From assembly GCA_947650285.1 (NCBI GenBank), contig CANTFL010001477.1:5001-69000 (forward strand): 64,000 nt of DNA, written 5' to 3'. Below the pieces are notes generated by a model. It was not told the DNA's origin and ran no database searches. It worked only from the letters and a program-made list of their open reading frames with translations. Shown piece after piece: positions 26,401 through 39,000 of this stretch (position 1 is its first letter; each line of letters opens with the position of its first letter). The stretch is from Hyaloperonospora brassicae. Lineage: Eukaryota; Oomycota; Peronosporomycetes; Peronosporales; Peronosporaceae. The position numbers and the translations under genes were made by a program.

Positions 26401-28560
26401 TCGACCGTCTGGATAGTCCGACCCACACGGTAGGACTCGCTCTGTTCGACTCGGTGTGTCCGACTTGTCTGGTTCCGCTCACTGAGGTGGCCTCGCAGCG
26501 CTCGTCGTTCTGAATACGTCTCACTGCGGCCGACCAGCCAAGGTTTGCTCGTTGGATTCGACTTGCTTGGTCTGACTCGCTTCGACCGTCTGGATAGTCC
26601 GACCCACACGGTAGGACTCGCTCTGTTCGACTCGGTGTGTCCGACTTGTCTGGTTCCGCTCACTGAGGTGGCCTCGCAGCGCTCGTCGTTCTGAATACGT
26701 CTCACTGCGGCCGACCAGCCAAGGTTTGCTCGTTGGATTCGACTTGCTTGGTCTGACTCGCTTCGACCGTCTGGATAGTCCGACCCACACGGTAGGACTC
26801 GCTCTGTTCGACTCGGTGTGTCCGACTTGTCTGGTTCCGCTCACTGAGGTGGCCTCGCAGCGCTCGTCGTTCTGAATACGTCTCACTGCGTCCGACCAGC
26901 CAAGGTTTGCTCGTTGGATTCGACTTGCTTGGTCTGACTCGCTTCGACCGTCTGGATAGTCCGACCCACACGGTAGGACTCGCTCTGTTCGACTCGGTGT
27001 GTCCGACTTGTCTGGTTCCGCTCACTGAGGTGGCCTCGCAGCGCTCGTCGTTCTGAATACGTCTCACTGCGGCCGACCAGCCAAGGTTTGCTCGTTGGAT
27101 TCGACTTGCTTGGTCTGACTCGCTTCGACCGTCTGGATAGTCCGACCCACACGGTAGGACTCGCTCTGTTCGACTCGGTGTGTCCGACTTGTCTGGTTCC
27201 GCTCACTGAGGTGGCCTCGCAGCGCTCGTCGTTCTGAATACGTCTCACTGCGGCCGACCAGCCAAGGTTTGCTCGTTGGATTCGACTTGCTTGGTCTGAC
27301 TCGCTTCGACCGTCTGGATAGTCCGACCCACACGGTAGGACTCGCTCTGTTCGACTCGGTGTGTCCGACTTGTCTGGTTCCGCTCACTGAGGTGGCCTCG
27401 CAGCGCTCGTCGTTCTGAATACGTCTCACTGCGGCCGACCAGCCAATGTTTGCTCGTTGGATTCGACTTGCTTGGTCTGACTCGCTTCGACCGTCTGGAT
27501 AGTCCGACCCACACGGTAGGACTCGCTCTGTTCGACTCGGTGTGTCCGACTTGTCTGGTTCCGCTCACTGAGCTGGCCTCGCAGCGCTCGTCGTTCTGAA
27601 TACGTCTCACTGCGGCCGACCAGCCAAGGTTTGCTCGTTGGATTCGACTTGCTTGGTCTGACTCGCTTCGACCGTCTGGATAGTCCGACCCACACGGTAG
27701 GACTCGCTCTGTTCGACTCGGTGTGTCCGACTTGTCTGGTTCCGCTCACTGAGGTGGCCTCGCAGCGCTCGTCGTTCTGAATACGTCTCACTGCGTCCGA
27801 CCAGCCAAGGTTTGCTCGTTGGATTCGACTTGCTTGGTCTGACTCGCTTCGACCGTCTGGATAGTCCGACCCACACGGTAGGACTCGCTCTGTTCGACTC
27901 GGTGTGTCCGACTTGTCTGGTTCCGCTCACTGAGGTGGCCTCGCAGCGCTCGTCGTTCTGAATACGTCTCACTGCGGCCGACCAGCCAAGGTTTGCTCGT
28001 TGGATTCGACTTGCTTGGTCTGACTCGCTTCGACCGTCTGGATAGTCCGACCCACACGGTAGGACTCGCTCTGTTCGACTCGGTGTGTCCGACTTGTCTG
28101 GTTCCGCTCACTGAGCTGGCCTCGCAGCGCTCGTCGTTCTGAATACGTCTCACTGCGGCCGACCAGCCAAGGTTTGCTCGTTGGATTCGACTTGCTTGGT
28201 CTGACTCGCTTCGACCGTCTGGATAGTCCGACCCACACGGTAGGACTCGCTCTGTTCGACTCGGTGTGTCCGACTTGTCTGGTTCCGCTCACTGAGGTGG
28301 CCTCGCAGCGCTCGTCGTTCTGAATACGTCTCACTGCGGCCGACCAGCCAAGGTTTGCTCGTTGGATTCGACTTGCTTGGTCTGACTCGCTTCGACCGTC
28401 TGGATAGTCCGACCCACACGGTAGGACTCGCTCTGTTCGACTCGGTGTGTCCGACTTGTCTGGTTCCGCTCACTGAGCTGGCCTCGCAGCGCTCGTCGTT
28501 CTGAATACGTCTCACTGCGGCCGACCAGCCAAGGTTTGCTCGTTGGATTCGACTTGCTTG
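17487..28560. repeat. Satellite Block B: nearly homogeneous core
   Basis: Consecutive units from 17.65 kb onward are nearly identical, with ACTGAGGTGG linkers, CAGCGCTCG, GTCCGACCAGCC and CTGGATAGTCC throughout. Occasional GCGGCCGACC (first at about 19.65 kb) and ACTGAGCTGG (first at about 24.1 kb) units become more frequent to the right. Spacing is exactly 181 bp. High identity between neighbours indicates the most recent amplification or the strongest homogenisation in the array. The right limit is a convenience, placed where CTGGCTAG first appears (28,581). Confidence 0.85.
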
Positions 28561-31500
28561 GTCTGACTCGCTTCGACCGTCTGGCTAGTCCGACCCACAC
28601 GGTAGGACTCGCTCTGTTCGACTCGGTGTGTCCGACTTGTCTGGTTCCGCTCACTGAGGTGGCCTCGCAGCGCTCGTCGTTCTGAATACGTCTCACTGCG
28701 GCCGACCAGCCAAGGTTTGCTCGTTGGATTCGACTTGCTTGGTCTGACTCGCTTCGACCGTCTGGATAGTCCGACCCACACGGTAGGACTCGCTCTGTTC
28801 GACTCGGTGTGTCCGACTTGTCTGGTTCCGCTCACTGAGGTGGCCTCGCAGCGCTCGTCGTTCTGAATACGTCTCACTGCGGCCGACCAGCCAAGGTTTG
28901 CTCGTTGGATTCGACTTGCTTGGTCTGACTCGCTTCGACCGTCTGGATAGTCCGACCCACACGGTAGGACTCGCTCTGTTCGACTCGGTGTGTCCGACTT
29001 GTCTGGTTCCGCTCACTGAGGTGGCCTCGCAGCGCTCGTCGTTCTGAATACGTCTCACTGCGGCCGACCAGCCAAGGTTTGCTCGTTGGATTCGACTTGC
29101 TTGGTCTGACTCGCTTCGACCGTCTGGATAGTCCGACCCACACGGTAGGACTCGCTCTGTTCGACTCGGTGTGTCCGACTTGTCTGGTTCCGCTCACTGA
29201 GGTGGCCTCGCAGCGCTCGTCGTTCTGAATACGTCTCACTGCGTCCGACCAGCCAAGGTTTGCTCGTTGGATTCGACTTGCTTGGTCTGACTCGCTTCGA
29301 CCGTCTGGATAGTCCGACCCACACGGTAGGACTCGCTCTGTTCGACTCGGTGTGTCCGACTTGTCTGGTTCCGCTCACTGAGCTGGCCTCGCAGCGCTCG
29401 TCGTTCTGAATACGTCTCACTGCGGCCGACCAGCCAAGGTTTGCTCGTTGGATTCGACTTGCTTGGTCTGACTCGCTTCGACCGTCTGGCTAGTCCGACC
29501 CACACGGTAGGACTCGCTCTGTTCGACTCGGTGTGTCCGACTTGTCTGGTTCCGCTCACTGAGGTGGCCTCGCAGCGCTCGTCGTTCTGAATACGTCTCA
29601 CTGCGGCCGACCAGCCAAGGTTTGCTCGTTGGATTCGACTTGCTTGGTCTGACTCGCTTCGACCGTCTGGATAGTCCGACCCACACGGTAGGACTCGCTC
29701 TGTTCGACTCGGTGTGTCCGACTTGTCTGGTTCCGCTCACTGAGGTGGCCTCGCAGCGCTCGTCGTTCTGAATACGTCTCACTGCGGCCGACCAGCCAAG
29801 GTTTGCTCGTTGGATTCGACTTGCTTGGTCTGACTCGCTTCGACCGTCTGGATAGTCCGACCCACACGGTAGGACTCGCTCTGTTCGACTCGGTGTGTCC
29901 GACTTGTCTGGTTCCGCTCACTGAGCTGGCCTCGCAGCGCTCGTCGTTCTGAATACGTCTCACTGCGGCCGACCAGCCAAGGTTTGCTCGTTGGATTCGA
30001 CTTGCTTGGTCTGACTCGCTTCGACCGTCTGGCTAGTCCGACCCACACGGTAGGACTCGCTCTGTTCGACTCGGTGTGTCCGACTTGTCTGGTTCCGCTC
30101 ACTGAGCTGGCCTCGCAGCGCTCGTCGTTCTGAATACGTCTCACTGCGGCCGACCAGCCAAGGTTTGCTCGTTGGATTCGACTTGCTTGGTCTGACTCGC
30201 TTCGACCGTCTGGCTAGTCCGACCCACACGGTAGGACTCGCTCTGTTCGACTCGGTGTGTCCGACTTGTCTGGTTCCGCTCACTGAGGTGGCCTCGCAGC
30301 GCTCGTCGTTCTGAATACGTCTCACTGCGGCCGACCAGCCAAGGTTTGCTCGTTGGATTCGACTTGCTTGGTCTGACTCGCTTCGACCGTCTGGATAGTC
30401 CGACCCACACGGTAGGACTCGCTCTGTTCGACTCGGTGTGTCCGACTTGTCTGGTTCCGCTCACTGAGCTGGCCTCGCAGCGCTCGTCGTTCTGAATACG
30501 TCTCACTGCGGCCGACCAGCCAAGGTTTGCTCGTTGGATTCGACTTGCTTGGTCTGACTCGCTTCGACCGTCTGGCTAGTCCGACCCACACGGTAGGACT
30601 CGCTCTGTTCGACTCGGTGTGTCCGACTTGTCTGGTTCCGCTCACTGAGCTGGCCTCGCAGCGCTCGTCGTTCTGAATACGTCTCACTGCGGCCGACCAG
30701 CCAAGGTTTGCTCGTTGGATTCGACTTGCTTGGTCTGACTCGCTTCGACCGTCTGGCTAGTCCGACCCACACGGTAGGACTCGCTCTGTTCGACTCGGTG
30801 TGTCCGACTTGTCTGGTTCCGCTCACTGAGGTGGCCTCGCAGCGCTCGTCGTTCTGAATACGTCTCACTGCGGCCGACCAGCCAAGGTTTGCTCGTTGGA
30901 TTCGACTTGCTTGGTCTGACTCGCTTCGACCGTCTGGCTAGTCCGACCCACACGGTAGGACTCGCTCTGTTCGACTCGGTGTGTCCGACTTGTCTGGTTC
31001 CGCTCACTGAGCTGGCCTCGCAGCGCTCGTCGTTCTGAATACGTCTCACTGCGGCCGACCAGCCAAGGTTTGCTCGTTGGATTCGACTTGCTTGGTCTGA
31101 CTCGCTTCGACCGTCTGGCTAGTCCGACCCACACGGTAGGACTCGCTCTGTTCGACTCGGTGTGTCCGACTTGTCTGGTTCCGCTCACTGAGCTGGCCTC
31201 GCAGCGCTCGTCGTTCTGAATACGTCTCACTGCGGCCGACCAGCCAAGGTTTGCTCGTTGGATTCGACTTGCTTGGTCTGACTCGCTTCGACCGTCTGGA
31301 TAGTCCGACCCACACGGTAGGACTCGCTCTGTTCGACTCGGTGTGTCCGACTTGTCTGGTTCCGCTCACTGAGGTGGCCTCGCAGCGCTCGTCGTTCTGA
31401 ATACGTCTCACTGCGGCCGACCAGCCAAGGTTTGCTCGTTGGATTCGACTTGCTTGGTCTGACTCGCTTCGACCGTCTGGCTAGTCCGACCCACACGGTA

Positions 31501-34500
31501 GGACTCGCTCTGTTCGACTCGGTGTGTCCGACTTGTCTGGTTCCGCTCACTGAGCTGGCCTCGCAGCGCTCGTCGTTCTGAATACGTCTCACTGCGGCCG
31601 ACCAGCCAAGGTTTGCTCGTTGGATTCGACTTGCTTGGTCTGACTCGCTTCGACCGTCTGGCTAGTCCGACCCACACGGTAGGACTCGCTCTGTTCGACT
31701 CGGTGTGTCCGACTTGTCTGGTTCCGCTCACTGAGCTGGCCTCGCAGCGCTCGTCGTTCTGAATACGTCTCACTGCGGCCGACCAGCCAAGGTTTGCTCG
31801 TTGGATTCGACTTGCTTGGTCTGACTCGCTTCGACCGTCTGGCTAGTCCGACCCACACGGTAGGACTCGCTCTGTTCGACTCGGTGTGTCCGACTTGTCT
31901 GGTTCCGCTCACTGAGGTGGCCTCGCAGCGCTCGTCGTTCTGAATACGTCTCACTGCGGCCGACCAGCCAAGGTTTGCTCGTTGGATTCGACTTGCTTGG
32001 TCTGACTCGCTTCGACCGTCTGGCTAGTCCGACCCACACGGTAGGACTCGCTCTGTTCGACTCGGTGTGTCCGACTTGTCTGGTTCCGCTCACTGAGCTG
32101 GCCTCGCAGCGCTCGTCGTTCTGAATACGTCTCACTGCGGCCGACCAGCCAAGGTTTGCTCGTTGGATTCGACTTGCTTGGTCTGACTCGCTTCGACCGT
32201 CTGGCTAGTCCGACCCACACGGTAGGACTCGCTCTGTTCGACTCGGTGTGTCCGACTTGTCTGGTTCCGCTCACTGAGCTGGCCTCGCAGCGCTCGTCGT
32301 TCTGAATACGTCTCACTGCGGCCGACCAGCCAAGGTTTGCTCGTTGGATTCGACTTGCTTGGTCTGACTCGCTTCGACCGTCTGGCTAGTCCGACCCACA
32401 CGGTAGGACTCGCTCTGTTCGACTCGGTGTGTCCGACTTGTCTGGTTCCGCTCACTGAGCTGGCCTCGCAGCGCTCGTCGTTCTGAATACGTCTCACTGC
32501 GGCCGACCAGCCAAGGTTTGCTCGTTGGATTCGACTTGCTTGGTCTGACTCGCTTCGACCGTCTGGCTAGTCCGACCCACACGGTAGGACTCGCTCTGTT
32601 CGACTCGGTGTGTCCGACTTGTCTGGTTCCGCTCACTGAGCTGGCCTCGCAGCGCTCGTCGTTCTGAATACGTCTCACTGCGGCCGACCAGCCAAGGTTT
32701 GCTCGTTGGATTCGACTTGCTTGGTCTGACTCGCTTCGACCGTCTGGCTAGTCCGACCCACACGGTAGGACTCGCTCTGTTCGACTCGGTGTGTCCGACT
32801 TGTCTGGTTCCGCTCACTGAGCTGGCCTCGCAGCGCTCGTCGTTCTGAATACGTCTCACTGCGGCCGACCAGCCAAGGTTTGCTCGTTGGATTCGACTTG
32901 CTTGGTCTGACTCGCTTCGACCGTCTGGCTAGTCCGACCCACACGGTAGGACTCGCTCTGTTCGACTCGGTGTGTCCGACTTGTCTGGTTCCGCTCACTG
33001 AGCTGGCCTCGCAGCGCTCGTCGTTCTGAATACGTCTCACTGCGGCCGACCAGCCAAGGTTTGCTCGTTGGATTCGACTTGCTTGGTCTGACTCGCTTCG
33101 ACCGTCTGGCTAGTCCGACCCACACGGTAGGACTCGCTCTGTTCGACTCGGTGTGTCCGACTTGTCTGGTTCCGCTCACTGAGCTGGCCTCGCAGCGCTC
33201 GTCGTTCTGAATACGTCTCACTGCGGCCGACCAGCCAAGGTTTGCTCGTTGGATTCGACTTGCTTGGTCTGACTCGCTTCGACCGTCTGGCTAGTCCGAC
33301 CCACACGGTAGGACTCGCTCTGTTCGACTCGGTGTGTCCGACTTGTCTGGTTCCGCTCACTGAGCTGGCCTCGCAGCGCTCGTCGTTCTGAATACGTCTC
33401 ACTGCGGCCGACCAGCCAAGGTTTGCTCGTTGGATTCGACTTGCTTGGTCTGACTCGCTTCGACCGTCTGGCTAGTCCGACCCACACGGTAGGACTCGCT
33501 CTGTTCGACTCGGTGTGTCCGACTTGTCTGGTTCCGCTCACTGAGCTGGCCTCGCAGCGCTCGTCGTTCTGAATACGTCTCACTGCGGCCGACCAGCCAA
33601 GGTTTGCTCGTTGGATTCGACTTGCTTGGTCTGACTCGCTTCGACCGTCTGGCTAGTCCGACCCATGCGGTAGGACTCGCTCTGTTCGACTCGGTGTGTC
33701 CGACTTGTCTGGTTCCGCTCACTGAGCTGGCCTCGCAGCGCTCGTCGTTCTGAATACGTCTCACTGCGGCCGACCAGCCAAGGTTTGCTCGTTGGATTCG
33801 ACTTGCTTGGTCTGACTCGCTTCGACCGTCTGGCTAGTCCGACCCACACGGTAGGACTCGCTCTGTTCGACTCGGTGTGTCCGACTTGTCTGGTTCCGCT
33901 CACTGAGCTGGCCTCGCAGCGCTCGTCGTTCTGAATACGTCTCACTGCGGCCGACCAGCCAAGGTTTGCTCGTTGGATTCGACTTGCTTGGTCTGACTCG
34001 CTTCGACCGTCTGGCTAGTCCGACCCACACGGTAGGACTCGCTCTGTTCGACTCGGTGTGTCCGACTTGTCTGGTTCCGCTCACTGAGCTGGCCTCGCAG
34101 CGCTCGTCGTTCTGAATACGTCTCACTGCGGCCGACCAGCCAAGGTTTGCTCGTTGGATTCGACTTGCTTGGTCTGACTCGCTTCGACCGTCTGGCTAGT
34201 CCGACCCACAGGGTAGGACTCGCTCTGTTCGACTCGGTGTGTCCGACTTGTCTGGTTCCGCTCACTGAGCTGGCCTCGCAGCGCTCGTCGTTCTGAATAC
34301 GTCTCACTGCGGCCGACCAGCCAAGGTTTGCTCGTTGGATTCGACTTGCTTGGTCTGACTCGCTTCGACCGTCTGGCTAGTCCGACCCACACGGTAGGAC
34401 TCGCTCTGTTCGACTCGGTGTGTCCGACTTGTCTGGTTCCGCTCACTGAGCTGGCCTCGCAGCGCTCGTCGTTCTGAATACGTCTCACTGCGGCCGACCA

Positions 34501-36000
34501 GCCAAGGTTTGCTCGTTGGATTCGACTTGCTTGGTCTGACTCGCTTCGACCGTCTGGCTAGTCCGACCCATGCGGTAGGACTCGCTCTGTTCGACTCGGT
34601 GTGTCCGACTTGTCTGGTTCCGCTCACTGAGCTGGCCTCGCAGCGCTCGTCGTTCTGAATACGTCTCACTGCGGCCGACCAGCCAAGGTTTGCTCGTTGG
34701 ATTCGACTTGCTTGGTCTGACTCGCTTCGACCGTCTGGCTAGTCCGACCCACACGGTAGGACTCGCTCTGTTCGACTCGGTGTGTCCGACTTGTCTGGTT
34801 CCGCTCACTGAGCTGGCCTCGCAGCGCTCGTCGTTCTGAATACGTCTCACTGCGGCCGACCAGCCAAGGTTTGCTCGTTGGATTCGACTTGCTTGGTCTG
34901 ACTCGCTTCGACCGTCTGGCTAGTCCGACCCATGCGGTAGGACTCGCTCTGTTCGACTCGGTGTGTCCGACTTGTCTGGTTCCGCTCACTGAGCTGGCCT
35001 CGCAGCGCTCGTCGTTCTGAATACGTCTCACTGCGGCCGACCAGCCAAGGTTTGCTCGTTGGATTCGACTTGCTTGGTCTGACTCGCTTCGACCGTCTGG
35101 CCAGTCCGACCCATGGGGTAGGACTCGCTCTGTTCGACTCGGTGCGTCCGACTTGTCTGGTTCCGCTCACTGAGCTGGCCTCGCAGCGCTCGTCGTTCTG
35201 AATACGTCTCACTGCGGCCGACCAGCCAAGGTTTGCTCGTTGGATTCGACTTGCTTGGTCTGACTCGCTTCGACCGTCTGGCTAGTCCGACCCACACGGT
35301 AGGACTCGCTCTGTTCGACTCGGTGTGTCCGACTTGTCTGGTTCCGCTCACTGAGCTGGCCTCGCAGCGCTCGTCGTTCTGAATACGTCTCACTGCGGCC
35401 GACCAGCCAAGGTTTGCTCGTTGGATTCGACTTGCTTGGTCTGACTCGCTTCGACCGTCTGGCTAGTCCGACCCACACGGTAGGACTCGCTCTGTTCGAC
35501 TCGGTGTGTCCGACTTGTCTGGTTCCGCTCACTGAGCTGGCCTCGCAGCGCTCGTCGTTCTGAATACGTCTCACTGCGGCCGACCAGCCAAGGTTTGCTC
35601 GTTGGATTCGACTTGCTTGGTCTGACTCGCTTCGACCGTCTGGCTAGTCCGACCCATACGGTAGGACTCGCTCTGTTCGACTCGGTGTGTCCGACTTGTC
35701 TGGTTCCGCTCACTGAGCTGGCCTCGCAGCGCTCGTCGTTCTGAATACGTCTCACTGCGGCCGACCAGCCAAGGTTTGCTCGTTGGATTCGACTTGCTTG
35801 GTCTGACTCGCTTCGACCGTCTGGCTAGTCCGACCCATGGGGTAGGACTCGCTCTGTTCGACTCGGTGTGTCCGACTTGTCTGGTTCCGCTCACTGAGCT
35901 GGCCTCGCAGCGCTCGTCGTTCTGAATACGTCTCACTGCGGCCGACCAGCCAAGGTTTGCTCGTTGGATTCGACTTGCTTGGTCTGACTCGCTTCGACCG
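28561..36000. repeat. Satellite Block C: transitional units
   Basis: Here the Block B alleles are replaced in sequence. The last GTCCGACC unit lies at about 29.24 kb, the last CTGGATAG at about 31.29 kb and the last ACTGAGGTGG at about 31.91 kb. From there to about 33.6 kb units are uniform for GCTGG/GGCCGACC/CTGGCTAG. CACACGG then starts to give way to CATGCGG (33,664), CACAGGG (34,208) and CATGGGG (35,112), and CTAGTCC to CCAGTCC (35,101). Spacing stays at 181 bp without net indels. Confidence 0.85.
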
Positions 36001-39000
36001 TCTGGCTAGTCCGACCCACGGGGTAGGACTCGCTCTGTTCGACTCGGTGTGTCCGACTTGTCTGGTTCCGCTCACTGAGCTGGCCTCGCAGCGCTCGTCG
36101 TTCTGAATACGTCTCACTGCGGCCGACCAGCCAAGGTTTGCTCGTTGGATTCGACTTGCTTGGTCTGACTCGCTTCGACCGTCTGGCTAGTCCGACCCAT
36201 GGGGTAGGACTCGCTCTGTTCGACTCGGTGTGTCCGACTTGTCTGGTTCCGCTCACTGAGCTGGCCTCGCAGCGCTCGTCGTTCTGAATACGTCTCACTG
36301 CGGCCGACCAGCCAAGGTTTGCTCGTTGGATTCGACTTGCTTGGTCTGACTCGCTTCGACCGTCTGGCTAGTCCGACTCATGGGGTAGGACTCGCTCTGT
36401 TCGACTCGGTGTGTCCGACTTGTCTGGTTCCGCTCACTGAGCTGGCCTCGCAGCGCTCGTCGTTCTGAATACGTCTCACTGCGGCCGACCAGCCAAGGTT
36501 TGCTCGTTGGATTCGACTTGCTTGGTCTGACTCGCTTCGACCGTCTGGCTAGTCCGACTCATGGGGTAGGACTCGCTCTGTTCGACTCGGTGTGTCCGAC
36601 TTGTCTGGTTCCGCTCACTGAGCTGGCCTCGCAGCGCTCGTCGTTCTGAATACGTCTCACTGCGGCCGACCAGCCAAGGTTTGCTCGTTGGATTCGACTT
36701 GCTTGGTCAGACTCGCTTCGACCGTCTGGCTAGTCCGACCCATGGGGTAGGACTCGCTCTGTTCGACTCGGTGTGTCCGACTTGTCTGGTTCCGCTCACT
36801 GAGCTGGCCTCGCAGCGCTCGTCGTTCTGAATACGTCTCACTGCGGCCGACCAGCCAAGGTTTGCTCGTTGGATTCGACTTGCTTGGTCTGACTCGCTTC
36901 GACCGTCTGGCTAGTCCGACTCATGGGGTAGGACTCGCTCTGTTCGACTCGGTGTGTCCGACTTGTCTGGTTCCGCTCACTGAGCTGGCCTCGCAGCGCT
37001 CGTCGTTCTGAATACGTCTCACTGCGGCCGACCAGCCAAGGTTTGCTCGTTGGATTCGACTTGCTTGGTCTGACTCGCTTCGACCGTCTGGCTAGTCCGA
37101 CCCATGAGGGTAGGACTCGCTCTGTTCGACTCGGTGTGTCCGACTTGTCTGGTTCCGCTCACTGAGCTGGCCTCGCAGCGCTCGTCGTTCTGAATACGTC
37201 TCACTGCGGCCGACCAGCCAAGGTTTGCTCGTTGGATTCGACTTGCTTGGTCTGACTCGCTTCGACCGTCTGGCTAGTCCGACCCACGCGGTAGGACTCG
37301 CTCTGTTCGACTCGGTGTGTCCGACTTGTCTGGTTCCGCTCACTGAGCTGGCCTCGCAGCGCTCGTCGTTCTGAATACGTCTCACTGCGGCCGACCAGCC
37401 AAGGTTTGCTCGTTGGATTCGACTTGCTTGGTCTGACTCGCTTCGACCGTCTGGCCAGTCCGACTCATGGGGTAGGACTCGCTCTGTTCAACTCGGTGTG
37501 TCCGACTTGTCTGGTTCCGCTCACTGAGCTGGCCTCGCAGCGCTCGTCGTTCTGAATACGTCTCACTGCGGCCGACCAGCCAAGGTTTGCTCGTTGGATT
37601 CGACTTGCTTGGTCTGACTCGCTTCGACCGTCTGGCTAGTCCGACCCATGGGGTAGGACTCGCTCTGTTCGACTCGGTGTGTCCGACTTGTCTGGTTCCG
37701 CTCACTGAGCTGGCCTCGCAGCGCTCGTCGTTCTGAATACGTCTCACTGCGGCCGACCAGCCAAGGTTTGCTCGTTGGATTCGACTTGCTTGGTCTGACT
37801 CGCTTCGACCGTCTGGCCAGTCCGACTCATGGGGTAGGACTCGCTCTGTTCAACTCGGTGCGTCCGACTTGTCTGGTTCCGCTCACTGAGCTGGCCTCGC
37901 AGCGCTCGTCGTTCTGAATACGTCTCACTGCGGCCGACCAGCCAAGGTTTGCTCGTTGGATTCGACTTGCTTGGTCAGACTCGCTTCGACCGTCTGGCTA
38001 GTCCGACTCATGGGGTAGGACTCGCTCTGTTCGACTCGGTGTGTCCGACTTGTCTGGTTCCGCTCACTGAGCTGGCCTCGCAGCGCTCGTCGTTCTGAAT
38101 ACGTCTCACTGCGGCCGACCAGCCAAGGTTTGCTCGTTGGATTCGACTTGCTTGGTCTGACTCGCTTCGACCGTCTGGCCAGTCCGACTCATGGGGTAGG
38201 ACTCGCTCTGTTCAACTCGGTGTGTCCGACTTGTCTGGTTCCGCTCACTGAGCTGGCCTCGCAGCGCTCGTCGTTCTGAATACGTCTCACTGCGGCCGAC
38301 CAGCCAAGGTTTGCTCGTTGGATTCGACTTGCTTGGTCTGACTCGCTTCGACCGTCTGGCTAGTCCGACCCATGGGGTAGGACTCGCTCTGTTCGACTCG
38401 GTGCGTCCGACTTGTCTGGTTCCGCTCACTGAGCTGGCCTCGCAGCGCTCGTCGTTCTGAATACGTCTCACTGCGGCCGACCAGCCAAGGTTTGCTCGTT
38501 GGATTCGACTTGCTTGGTCAGACTCGCTTCGACCGTCTGGCTAGTCCGACCCATGGGGTAGGACTCGCTCTGTTCAACTCGGTGTGTCCGACTTGTCTGG
38601 TTCCGCTCACTGAGCTGGCCTCGCAGCGCTCGTCGTTCTGAATACGTCTCACTGCGGCCGACCAGCCAAGGTTTGCTCGTTGGATTCGACTTGCTTGGTC
38701 TGACTCGCTTCGACCGTCTGGCTAGTCCGACTCATGGGGTAGGACTCGCTCTGTTCAACTCGGTGTGTCCGACTTGTCTGGTTCCGCTCACTGAGCTGGC
38801 CTCGCAGCGCTCGTCGTTCTGAATACGTCTCACTGCGGCCGACCAGCCAAGGTTTGCTCGTTGGATTCGACTTGCTTGGTCTGACTCGCTTCGACCGTCT
38901 GGCTAGTCCGACCCACAGGGTAGGACTCGCTCTGTTCGACTCGGTGTGTCCGACTTGTCTGGTTCCGCTCACTGAGCTGGCCTCGCAGCGCTCGTCGTTC